Position numbers and translations under genes: made by a program
The notes under the pieces: generated by a model
Databases searched by the model: none
Told to the model about the DNA's origin: nothing
The model's input: only the letters and a program-made list of their open reading frames with translations
Assembly (NCBI GenBank): GCA_964482395.1
Contig: CAYZXK010000058.1
Location: 1 to 16,418 of the forward strand
Length of the DNA: 16,418 nt
Reading direction: 5' to 3'
DNA from: CAYZXK01 sp964482395
GTDB taxonomy: Bacteria > Planctomycetota > Phycisphaerae > UBA1845 > Fen-1342
Shown: piece after piece, positions 1 to 6,358 of the stretch
Numbering within the stretch: the stretch's first letter is position 1
How the letters are laid out: the number at the start of each line of letters is the position of its first letter

Positions 1-684
1 CAGCACCGCGACCCCCGGCCCTGGATCGGCCGGCCGGTCGAGCCGGAAATCCCGGTCCGCGAGGCCGGCGCGGTCTACCTGATCCGCCCTTATGACGGGT
101 ATGCGACCGGCCTGTTCCTGGACCACCGGGTGGGGCGGGTCCGCCTGCGGGAGCTGGCGTCCGGCCGACGCGTGCTGAACGCGTTCGCCTATACCTGTGG
201 TTTCACGGTCGCGGCCGCCCTGGGTGGGGCCGTTCAGACCGTCAGTGTGGATATCTCCAAGAAATCGCTGGAATGGGGCAAGCGGAACCTGGCGGCCAAT
301 GGAATCGAACTTGGCCGGCACCGCTTCATGTGCTGCGATGTGTTCGACTACTATCGGCGAGCGGCTCGTCAGGGATGCCGCTTCGAACTGCTGATCCTTG
401 ACCCGCCCACCTTCGCCCACCTCCGGGACGGTCCGGGCAGCTTTTCGCTCGCCGCGGACCTGCCGCGGCTGGTGGATGGCGGACTGAGGCTGCTGGACCC
501 GGGGGGCCTGCTCTATCTGTCGGTGAATCACCGCCGGACCACAACCCGCGATCTGGTGCAGGTGGCGACCCGGGCGGCACGCTCTGGCGGCCGCGGCTGC
601 ACGCTGCTCGAGTGTCCGCCGCTGCCGACCGATTTCTGCGGGGATCCGGACTACGCCAAGTCAGTGCTGATGCGGATCGACTGA
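1..684 (+). CDS. RlmI-like class I SAM-dependent RNA methyltransferase (5' truncated)
   Basis: The reading frame is open from base 1 and ends at TGA 682-684, so the gene enters from the left and 227 C-terminal residues are visible. The GTG at 130 is an internal valine: in-frame residues before it include TGLFLDHR, the conserved lead-in to the catalytic domain in the RlmI/RlmK/YwbD family. Motif I (VLNAFAYTCGFTVAAALGGA) binds S-adenosylmethionine, SVDISKKSLEW supplies the acidic ribose-binding residue, and LILDPPTF is the DPP motif IV of this group. Known members methylate 23S rRNA cytosine; the PUA-like N-terminal domain expected of them would lie outside the window. The 3' end overlaps the convergent glycosyltransferase gene by 24 bp. 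The family is secure. The exact target base is not, since many planctomycete members are uncharacterised. Confidence 0.88.
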   Translation, partial: QHRDPRPWIGRPVEPEIPVREAGAVYLIRPYDGYATGLFLDHRVGRVRLRELASGRRVLNAFAYTCGFTVAAALGGAVQTVSVDISKKSLEWGKRNLAANGIELGRHRFMCCDVFDYYRRAARQGCRFELLILDPPTFAHLRDGPGSFSLAADLPRLVDGGLRLLDPGGLLYLSVNHRRTTTRDLVQVATRAARSGGRGCTLLECPPLPTDFCGDPDYAKSVLMRID

Positions 685-1641
685 AGCGGGCCGTGGGGGC
701 TGCGGCTGACGTACGATGTACATTGGGCGATGCTTGACCTCCTCGTAGAGTCGCCCCACATACTCACCCAGTATCCACAGGACCAGCAGGTTGATGCCCC
801 CGAGGACCAGCACGGCCGCCAGTATGGAGGTCCAACCGGGCACGGTGCGGTCGGTGAAGAGTCGGGCCCACAGGACGAAAACCAGATAGGCCCCCGCGGC
901 CAGCGACACGATCGCTCCCACCAGTCCGGCCAGACGCAGCGGCCAGGAAGAGAATGAGAAGATCGCGTCACCGGCCAGCCGCAGCATAGCCCGGTAGGAG
1001 TACTTGGATCGGCCGGCATGCCGCGGCTCGGCCTGGAATGGGACTTCGGTGTAGCGGAACCCGATCCACTGGACCAGGGCCCGATTGCAGCGCCGCCGTT
1101 CCTGGCAGGACAGAAAAGCCGTGACCGCCTCGCGGCTCATCAGCCGGAAGTCGGCCGCTCCGGGCGTCACCCGTAGCCGCGTCAGGGCCGATAACAGCCG
1201 ATAAAACCACCATGAGCCGGCCCGCTTGAGCTGGCTGGTATCGGCCGGCTGTAATCGGACTGCCTGAACGATGTCGTATCCCTCCTGCCACAGGCGCACC
1301 AGCCGGGGGATCAGTTCCGGGGGATGTTGCAAGTCGCCGTCCATGGTCACGACAGCCTGGCCGCGGGCCAGCTCCAGCCCGGCCACCAGGGCTGCCTGGT
1401 GGCCGAAATTGCGCGACAGTTGAATCAGCCGTATTCGCGAGTCGCACGCCGCAAGCTGCCGGATGCGCTCGGCCGTGTCGTCGGTGCTGCCATCGTCTAC
1501 CATGAGGATTTCGTAGCCCAGCCGCAGGGGCTCCAGGGCGGCTTGTGTCCGGTCCAGAAGCGGCGGCAGGTTGTCGCACTCGTTGTAGACCGGGATGACC
1601 ACTGAAAGCTCGGGACCGGGCTGAACGTCGACAGGGGCCAT
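661..1641 (-). CDS. Family 2 glycosyltransferase, GtrB/ArnC-like, membrane anchored
   Basis: This 326-residue protein has a GT-A catalytic domain (about 10-215) followed by two membrane helices (about 236-260 and 271-293) and a short cytoplasmic tail. Visible motifs are VVIPVYNE at 14-21, DDGSTDD at 49-55, LSRNFGHQAAL at 75-85, the metal-binding DGDLQHPPE at 101-109 and RHAGRSKYS at 207-215. These match polyprenyl-phosphate glycosyltransferases such as GtrB, ArnC and dolichyl-phosphate mannose synthase-like enzymes, which load a sugar from a nucleotide donor onto a lipid carrier at the inner membrane face. The start chosen is ATG 1641-1639, directly before the fold begins. A TTG at 1686-1684 would add 15 residues. 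Neither start has a clear SD. Sugar and acceptor cannot be told from sequence. The stop lies inside the end of the convergent methyltransferase gene. Confidence 0.87.
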   Translation of the reverse strand: MAPVDVQPGPELSVVIPVYNECDNLPPLLDRTQAALEPLRLGYEILMVDDGSTDDTAERIRQLAACDSRIRLIQLSRNFGHQAALVAGLELARGQAVVTMDGDLQHPPELIPRLVRLWQEGYDIVQAVRLQPADTSQLKRAGSWWFYRLLSALTRLRVTPGAADFRLMSREAVTAFLSCQERRRCNRALVQWIGFRYTEVPFQAEPRHAGRSKYSYRAMLRLAGDAIFSFSSWPLRLAGLVGAIVSLAAGAYLVFVLWARLFTDRTVPGWTSILAAVLVLGGINLLVLWILGEYVGRLYEEVKHRPMYIVRQPQPPRPASVDPHQH

Positions 1642-1717
1642 GGAACGGAATGATAATCCGGCCTGGTTGGCCCGGCTAATTGACAAAACATTATCACTTT
1701 TTTTGTCGCTGGGCCCA

Positions 1718-1746
1718 TTGACGAGGCTGGGGGCGGGTCTCAGAAT
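1718..1746 (+). promoter_or_regulatory. Candidate sigma70-type promoter for the Trp-rich micro-ORF
   Basis: TTGACG at 1718-1723 (5 of 6 to the -35 consensus) is 17 bp from CAGAAT at 1741-1746 (4 of 6 to the -10). This predicts transcription starting near 1753, with a leader of about 77 nt before the ATG at 1830. The leader contains a GC-rich hairpin (CCCGCC 1776-1781 with GGCGGG 1787-1792). This is a pattern match only; its strength is that an SD, an ORF and a terminator follow in order. Confidence 0.45.
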
Positions 1747-1829
1747 ACCCCGTCGAACTTCGTTGCGGCAAGATTCCCGCCGGCGCGGCGGGGCCGAAGC
1801 GAGTGGACGGTTTCTTTTGGAGCATCGAC

Positions 1830-1925
1830 ATGTTTAGTTGGCTCGAAGGCAAGTGGTGGACGTGGATTTTCTGGGGCGCGATCATTTGGTGGGTCTGGCA
1901 GAACTTCCTCACCCCCACCACGTAA
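1830..1925 (+). CDS. Trp-rich 31-residue predicted membrane micropeptide
   Basis: ATG 1830 to TAA 1923-1925 encodes 31 residues, eight of them tryptophan (positions 4, 9, 10, 12, 15, 20, 21, 23). The core WWTWIFWGAIIWWVWQNF (9-26) is hydrophobic enough for a single membrane helix with aromatic belts at each end. An SD, GGAG at 1819-1822, lies 7 nt before the ATG. A candidate promoter (1718-1746) sits upstream and a strong intrinsic hairpin terminator (1967-2012) downstream, so the ORF fills its own transcription unit. I do not recognise a family. Tiny membrane proteins often regulate a larger membrane complex or act as toxins, but nothing here decides between these. A non-coding RNA with a chance ORF is possible, although the well-placed SD and the biased composition argue for translation. 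The neighbours are a glycosyltransferase (divergent) and metG (downstream). Confidence 0.6.
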   Translation: MFSWLEGKWWTWIFWGAIIWWVWQNFLTPTT

Positions 1926-1940
1926 GCTGGACAGGCTGCC

Positions 1941-1961
1941 TGGCCATTTGCGCAATGGCCA
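1941..1961 (+). repeat. Perfect 8-bp stem-loop in the 3' UTR of the micro-ORF
   Basis: TGGCCATT (1941-1948) pairs exactly with AATGGCCA (1954-1961) around a 5-nt loop TGCGC. It starts 15 nt after the micro-ORF stop and lies 5 bp before the terminator stem. It has no T-tract of its own, so it is more likely an RNA stability element or part of a structured 3' region than a terminator. Confidence 0.55.
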
Positions 1962-1966
1962 AACCG

Positions 1967-2012
1967 AAAACGCGCCGATCGGCCGGTGACTAAGGCCGAG
2001 CGGTGCGTTTTT
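1967..2012 (+). terminator. Rho-independent terminator after the Trp-rich micro-ORF
   Basis: A long stem forms between 1967-1984 and 1994-2011: AAAACGCGCCG (1967-1977) pairs with CGGTGCGTTTT (2001-2011) with one G-T wobble. After a single A/G mismatch, TCGGCC (1979-1984) pairs with GGCCGA (1994-1999). The loop is 1985-1993. The stem ends in TTTTT at 2008-2012, with the opposing A-tract at 1967-1970. This is the classic A-stem-T layout and the strongest terminator seen in the window. Confidence 0.8.
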
Positions 2013-2055
2013 GCTTTGCGAGTCGCCTCGCCTCCGATGAGGCTCTCCCGGATCA

Positions 2056-2084
2056 TTGCCGACCGATAAGGCGCAGCGTAGTAT
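2056..2084 (+). promoter_or_regulatory. Candidate metG promoter
   Basis: TTGCCG at 2056-2061 and TAGTAT at 2079-2084 are each 4 of 6 to consensus, with an ideal 17-bp spacer. The predicted start is near 2091, giving a leader of about 28 nt to the ATG at 2119. If real, it excludes the in-frame TTG at 2056 and ATG at 2083 as metG starts. A small hairpin (GCCTC 2030-2034, loop CGAT, GAGGC 2039-2043) lies just upstream. No T-box or riboswitch was recognised. Confidence 0.35.
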
Positions 2085-2105
2085 GCCGGGCTCCGTCGAA
2101 ACCCC

Positions 2106-2109
2106 GGAG
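2106..2109 (+). promoter_or_regulatory. SD site that sets the metG start
   Basis: GGAG lies 9 nt before ATG 2119, the start that places the protein's N-terminus where the MetRS fold normally begins (MPTRYLVTAALPY). The upstream alternatives would add 12 or 21 residues unlike the family. Confidence 0.55.
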
Positions 2110-2118
2110 TCCTCAAGC

Positions 2119-3804
2119 ATGCCGACCCGATACCTGGTGACCGCGGCCTTGCCCTACTCGAACAACCGGCTGCACGTCGGGCACATCGCGGGGGCTTACC
2201 TACCAGCCGACACCTACGTTCGCTACCTGCGGGCCTGCGGACGAGAGGTGGCTTTTGTCTGCGGGAGCGATGACAACGGGGTGGCGATCGAGATCACCGC
2301 CCTTCAGGAAAGTCGCACGCCGCAGGAAATAGCGGCTTATTATCACGCCCGCCAGCGGCAGGATTTCGCGGGCCTGGGGATCGAGTTCGACGTCTACGGC
2401 GGCACACACCACCCTGACTACGTCGAGCTGCATGTGCATTTCAGTCAGGATTTCTTCCGGCAGATTCACCGGGGCGGCTATTTCACCAAACGCCGGACCA
2501 AACAGCTCTATGATCGGCAAGCCGACCGCTTTTTACCGGACCGGTTCGTCCGCGGGACCTGCCATCACTGCGGGTTCGAGCGGGCCACCGGGGACCAGTG
2601 CGAAGCCTGCGGGCAGATGATCGAGCCGCTGCTGCTGAAGAACCCGGTGAGCGTGATCACCGGTCAGCCGGCCGAGGTCCGCGAAACCACCCACTGGTAT
2701 CTCCGGCTGAGCGATTTCCAGGCCCGGCTTCAGGAGTGGCTGGAATCCAAGCAGGGCCAGTGGCGACCGAACGTGTTGAACTTTGCCCTGGGCCAGATCA
2801 AGCAGGGGCTGCCGGAGCGGTCCATGACGCGGGACATCTCCTGGGGGGTGCCCGTGCCGCTGGATGACCCCGACGCGCGCGGCAAGGTCCTGTACGTGTG
2901 GTTCGACGCCCCGATCGGTTACCTTTCGTTCACGGCCGCCTGGTGTGCGGCCAGTCGCGGCGACTGGCAAAGCTATCAGCGGTGGTGGTGCGACCCGGAC
3001 ACGGCGATCATCCATTTCATCGGCGAAGACAACACGGTTTTCCATGCCCTGACCTGGCCGGCCATGCTGATGGCCTATGGGCGGCTTCAGTTGCCGGCCG
3101 CGGTGGTCGCCAACAACTTCATGAATCACAAGGTCGGTGGCCAGTTGCTGAAGATCAGCAAGAGCACCACCGCCGCCGATGCGCCGGTCTGGATCGAGGA
3201 GTATCTCAAAAAGGGCCTGGATCCCGATTCCTTGCGATATTATCTGACCATCCAGGCTCCGGAGACCGCCCGGACCGCCTTCGACCCCCAGGACTTCGTC
3301 ACCCGCAACAACTCGGAGCTGGTAGCCGCCTTGGGCAACTTCGTCAACCGGAGCTTGAGCTTTGCCGCCCGGTATTTCGGAGGCCGCGTTCCCGACCCGA
3401 CCGCTCAAACCGAGGCGGACCGGGCCCACCTGGCCCGGGCGGTGGAGTCGCTCCGGACCGTGGGGGCCAACCTCGAACAACACCGCTTCCGCTCGGGGCT
3501 GGAGGAGGTCATGGCCTATGCCCGGGTCTGCAACGAATACTTTAGCGTCCGGGCGCCCTGGGCCTCGCGCAATAACGATCCGGCGGACTGTGCGGCCTGC
3601 ATTGCCACCTGCATCCACGCGATCCATTTCCTGGCGATCATGGTCGGGCCGTTCATGCCGCGCGCCGCCCGCCGGTTGCTGGGAATGCTGAATCTGCCGG
3701 AGGAATCCTTACGCTGGGAAGCCCCGCCCCCCCTGCCGGCCGGTGCGCCTTTGGGCCAGCCCAGCATTCTGTTTGCCAAGCTGGAGCCGGACGCTTTGGG
3801 GTAA
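2119..3804 (+). CDS. metG: Methionyl-tRNA synthetase, short form with one zinc knuckle
   Basis: This 561-residue class I aminoacyl-tRNA synthetase charges tRNA-Met in the cytosol. The N-terminus carries the HIGH-type signature HVGH (19-22) in the usual RYLVTAALPY...GHIAGAYLPAD context. The connective-peptide zinc site is C148-x2-C151 with C161-x2-C164. The KMSKS-type loop is KISKS (345-349). SWGVPVP, VWFDAPIGY and FIGEDN are further family blocks, followed by the alpha-helical anticodon-binding domain to the end. The protein stops without the EMAPII/Trbp111-like C-terminal dimerisation domain that lengthens E. coli MetG to 677 residues, so it is probably monomeric or uses a separate Trbp111. 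The start was chosen from family alignment and the SD at 2106-2109. A lipoprotein gene follows after only 4 nt. Confidence 0.97.
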   Translation: MPTRYLVTAALPYSNNRLHVGHIAGAYLPADTYVRYLRACGREVAFVCGSDDNGVAIEITALQESRTPQEIAAYYHARQRQDFAGLGIEFDVYGGTHHPDYVELHVHFSQDFFRQIHRGGYFTKRRTKQLYDRQADRFLPDRFVRGTCHHCGFERATGDQCEACGQMIEPLLLKNPVSVITGQPAEVRETTHWYLRLSDFQARLQEWLESKQGQWRPNVLNFALGQIKQGLPERSMTRDISWGVPVPLDDPDARGKVLYVWFDAPIGYLSFTAAWCAASRGDWQSYQRWWCDPDTAIIHFIGEDNTVFHALTWPAMLMAYGRLQLPAAVVANNFMNHKVGGQLLKISKSTTAADAPVWIEEYLKKGLDPDSLRYYLTIQAPETARTAFDPQDFVTRNNSELVAALGNFVNRSLSFAARYFGGRVPDPTAQTEADRAHLARAVESLRTVGANLEQHRFRSGLEEVMAYARVCNEYFSVRAPWASRNNDPADCAACIATCIHAIHFLAIMVGPFMPRAARRLLGMLNLPEESLRWEAPPPLPAGAPLGQPSILFAKLEPDALG

Positions 3805-3808
3805 GCCG

Positions 3809-4402
3809 ATGATGTTTCGCCACTGGCACGCTTTTCTCACCGCCGGCCTGTTGGCCGCGTGCCTGGCGGCGATCGTCGCCTGTCGGCGTGAGGTCGCCTC
3901 GGGTTCAGCGAGCCAGCCGACCAGCGCCGCCGGTTTCGCTACTCCGCGGGATGCCGCCCAAGCGCTTCTGGCGGCCCTGAGGGATCTGCTGCATGCCAGT
4001 GCGCGGGGTGATCGACGTGCCAGCGTCGAGCATCGCGATTACGTGATTCGATCTCTGCTGGCACGCAATGACATCCTAGCCCGGTACCAGGCGATCGCCG
4101 GTCGCTACCCCCGATCGCAAGCCGAGGTTTTGCCTGCGCTGGTAGACAACTGGGCGGCGATCATCGCCCCCTACGCGGACGCCCTGGACCTGGAACGGGC
4201 ACAAGTCGCGGCCCTGGCCGAACGGACCGGCGGCGCGGTGGTGGACGTGCCCGCGGCCGGTCCGAGCGGGGCGACCCTGGTTCGCGTCGCCTGTCTCCGC
4301 GGCGAGGATGACTGCTGGCGCGTGGCGGTCCTGGAGCTGGCGCCGGCGGGGGCGCCGACTCCTGGAACTCCGGAGCGTGCTACGACCCGATCAGCAAGCT
4401 GA
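3809..4402 (+). CDS. Small predicted lipoprotein of unknown function
   Basis: This 197-residue product begins with a lipoprotein-type signal: a short basic n-region (MMFRHWH), a hydrophobic stretch, and two possible lipoboxes, LAAC ending at Cys18 and IVAC ending at Cys25. The mature part has a low-complexity Ser/Ala linker, then a helical region with PRDAAQALLAALRDLL and a closing segment VRVACLRGEDDCWRVAVLEL, whose ending resembles small NTF2/DUF4878-like domains. That likeness is faint and I make no family call. The start is the first of two adjacent ATGs (3809, 3812), 4 nt after the metG stop, with GGGG at 3798-3801 as a possible SD, so it is likely co-transcribed with metG. The C-terminal 23 bp overlap the end of the convergent protease gene. 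Confidence 0.72.
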   Translation: MMFRHWHAFLTAGLLAACLAAIVACRREVASGSASQPTSAAGFATPRDAAQALLAALRDLLHASARGDRRASVEHRDYVIRSLLARNDILARYQAIAGRYPRSQAEVLPALVDNWAAIIAPYADALDLERAQVAALAERTGGAVVDVPAAGPSGATLVRVACLRGEDDCWRVAVLELAPAGAPTPGTPERATTRSAS

Positions 4403-6152
4403 CAAACGGGTTGATGTCGGCGAAGCTCACGGTCCCATCTCCGCTCACGTCGCCGTTGAGCGGCGGACAGGTCGGATAGGTTGCTTGCCACTGGTCGGGG
4501 TCGGTCATGAGCAGGATGAACGCATTGATATCGCCGAAGCTGACCTCCTCGTCGCAGTTAACGTCGCCGGCCAGCAGCACCTCAACCCAGGCCGCCTCGC
4601 TGAACGCCGGGCCGCAGGGGTTAGCGACCACCACGTCGTACACGTCGGTGTCGGTATACGTGGCGTGGCTGATGGTCAGCGTGTTGGTAGTGGCTCCGGA
4701 GATGTTGCCGCCATCGGTCAGGTCCTGGTAGCCCTTTCGCCATTGGTAGCTCAGGGGCGAGCTCCCCGCCACGGATACCGACAGGACGATGTTCTGACCA
4801 GGCGGCAGGCTCTGTGATAGCGGCTGCTGGAGGATGGTCACCGGCTCGATCACCAGGTTGCACGGGGCCTGGTTTTGCAAGAAGGGCAGGATGCCTTCGT
4901 TGACGGTGCGCGGGTGGAATTCCATCCGGATGTTGGTCATTCCGCCGGCGCAGGTGTGGCAGTAACTCATGATTGTGCCGTTGGGGACGACGCTACAGTC
5001 GCCCCAGGCGCAGCCGTCGACCGGTGGGGTCATGTCATGGGTGTGCGGAGCTCCGAAGTTGTGTCCCAGCTCGTGGGCCACCACGAACGGATCCCAGTTC
5101 TGCGGGTGGTTGTGCTGGAGCGGGTAAGGGAAGTACCCGGTAAGGTTGGCCGAAAGCGCGTAATCCCACTGCGTGAAGCACAGGCCTGGGTAATACGCGA
5201 CCCCGCCGCCCAGCGGCCGGCCCGAGAGAAAGTGGGCGGCATGCCTCTGTATGCCGGTCATATTCGCGTTCCAGTAGTTCTGGAACTCGTATAACTGATT
5301 AACGGTATTACCCTGCGTCCAGGGATCGTCGGGGGTGGGCCATAGTCGCAGGTAAGAGATCTGGAGTCGCACGCCCGTGTCGCGGGTGTAGATGTCGGAG
5401 ACCGCCCCGAGCAGTGTAGCGGCATAAGCTCCGGCGGCGTCGGTACTTCCGCCGAAAAGGATCCCGGTAAACTCGTAATCGGTTTCCAGGGCAATCTTGG
5501 CCAGGCGGCACGGAACGTCGCGGCCGGACTCAGCCTCCCCGACCGGCTCTGGTTCGTACCCGGGCACCGGCAACATGTCGTCGACGTCCAGCGGCACTTG
5601 AAACCACTCGGCCGCCTCGGCCGGCAGCTCGGCCGGATTGAACAACACCGTAGCGCCCGCCGAACCCGGCGGCCCGCTGGAGATCACCATCCAAGACTGC
5701 TCCAGTCGGATCCAGCCATACACTCCGAACGGCGAAACCGATAAGAACGCGACCGGCGCCGGCTCCCCGACCGCCCCACCGCGAAACAGTACCACTGGCG
5801 GGGGCGGTAACGGCACCTCGCCGTCCACGCCGGCGGCAACCAGCCGGGCCTCAGGAGCAAATATCTCGAACCGCTCGAGTTCCAAGTCGATGGTTTCGCC
5901 CCGCCCGGTCGAAACCGCCGGCACAGACAGGCGAGTCTCCGCCCGCAACGAGTCGAAAGAAAGCGAGTCCAGGGCAAACGGCACCACGCTGCCGGCATGC
6001 TGCTGCACCGGCCCGGCCGCCGCCGGCGCTATCCTCTTTTTCTGCGGCCCGTCCTGCCGGACCGCTCCCAGCACACAGACCACAACCGCAACTGCTCCCA
6101 GCTTCGCAAACCGCGCCGAAACGCTGACACCGGGCACGCAAATCCCTTTCAC
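4380..6152 (-). CDS. Secreted metzincin-type metalloprotease with Ig-like and dockerin-type domains
   Basis: This 590-residue exported zinc protease starts with a signal peptide (basic ARFAK, then LGAVAVVVCVLGAV). A beta-rich propeptide-like region follows, then a reprolysin-like catalytic domain with HELGHNFGAPH (His360, His364, His370 as zinc ligands, Glu361 catalytic) and the Met-turn IMSYC (Met395). An Ig-like domain covers about 439-525 (YQWRKG, LTISHATYTDTDVYDVVV). The C-terminal 62 residues hold two EF-hand-like dockerin repeats, GDVNCDEEVSFGDIN and GDVSGDGTVSFADIN. Metzincins cleave proteins extracellularly, and the tail probably binds calcium and anchors or stabilises the protein. 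The start is GTG 6152-6150, because AAGGAG lies 7 nt upstream and the signal peptide begins there. An ATG at 6278 would add 42 residues before the signal. The stop overlaps the convergent lipoprotein gene. Confidence 0.9.
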   Translation of the reverse strand: MKGICVPGVSVSARFAKLGAVAVVVCVLGAVRQDGPQKKRIAPAAAGPVQQHAGSVVPFALDSLSFDSLRAETRLSVPAVSTGRGETIDLELERFEIFAPEARLVAAGVDGEVPLPPPPVVLFRGGAVGEPAPVAFLSVSPFGVYGWIRLEQSWMVISSGPPGSAGATVLFNPAELPAEAAEWFQVPLDVDDMLPVPGYEPEPVGEAESGRDVPCRLAKIALETDYEFTGILFGGSTDAAGAYAATLLGAVSDIYTRDTGVRLQISYLRLWPTPDDPWTQGNTVNQLYEFQNYWNANMTGIQRHAAHFLSGRPLGGGVAYYPGLCFTQWDYALSANLTGYFPYPLQHNHPQNWDPFVVAHELGHNFGAPHTHDMTPPVDGCAWGDCSVVPNGTIMSYCHTCAGGMTNIRMEFHPRTVNEGILPFLQNQAPCNLVIEPVTILQQPLSQSLPPGQNIVLSVSVAGSSPLSYQWRKGYQDLTDGGNISGATTNTLTISHATYTDTDVYDVVVANPCGPAFSEAAWVEVLLAGDVNCDEEVSFGDINAFILLMTDPDQWQATYPTCPPLNGDVSGDGTVSFADINPFVSLLIGS

Positions 6153-6159
6153 GTTCGGT

Positions 6160-6165
6160 CTCCTT
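6160..6165 (-). promoter_or_regulatory. Strong SD that sets the protease GTG start
   Basis: On the minus strand AAGGAG stands 7 nt before the GTG at 6152-6150. It is one of the closest SD matches in the window and decides for this start over the in-frame ATGs farther upstream (6278 and others), which would leave the signal peptide internal. Confidence 0.7.
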
Positions 6166-6279
6166 GTCCCCAGGTGCGCTGGCCCCTCCCTCGCGGTCGG
6201 AGCCATGATACCTTGCCGCATCAATGAGGCTCTCAAATTAGAGTACCAGCAGCGACCCGCGGAATCAAAACTTCCCATG

Positions 6280-6308
6280 TTTTCGGACCATCAGAGCCGG
6301 GTTAGAAT
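6280..6308 (+). promoter_or_regulatory. Weak candidate promoter for the TldD-like gene
   Basis: TAGAAT at 6303-6308 is 5 of 6 to the -10 consensus, but the -35 at 17 bp spacing is only TTTCGG (6280-6285). The 206-bp divergent gap 6153-6358 must serve both this gene and the protease. No convincing promoter was found for the protease side. Confidence 0.25.
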
Positions 6309-6322
6309 TCGACCACTGACGT

Positions 6323-6336
6323 GATCGGAGCCGATC
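6323..6336. repeat. GATCGG-AG-CCGATC inverted repeat in the TldD-like leader
   Basis: Perfect 6-bp arms flank AG, 22 bp before the chosen ATG at 6359 and just after the candidate start site of transcription. It could be a protein-binding site or a small RNA hairpin. It buries the GGAG (6327-6330) that would serve the alternative GTG start at 6338. It may be chance in GC-rich DNA. Confidence 0.35.
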
Positions 6337-6358
6337 CGTGCTCGCCGAGGAGATGACC

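Noticed and set aside
1690..1695. GATAAT on the minus strand as a -10 for the glycosyltransferase gene
   Set aside because: There is no acceptable -35 at 16-18 bp (ATGGGC), so it does not stand as a promoter. If used, it would exclude the TTG start at 1686.
1753..2118. T-box or SAM-type riboswitch upstream of metG
   Set aside because: No T-box sequence or SAM riboswitch core was seen. The strong terminator here belongs to the micro-ORF unit and lies before the metG promoter candidate.
2533..3627. Long minus-strand open frame (364 codons) opposite metG
   Set aside because: Antisense to a certain gene. Its Gly/Pro/Arg/Val-rich composition is what the opposite strand of high-GC coding sequence yields, and no domain is recognisable.
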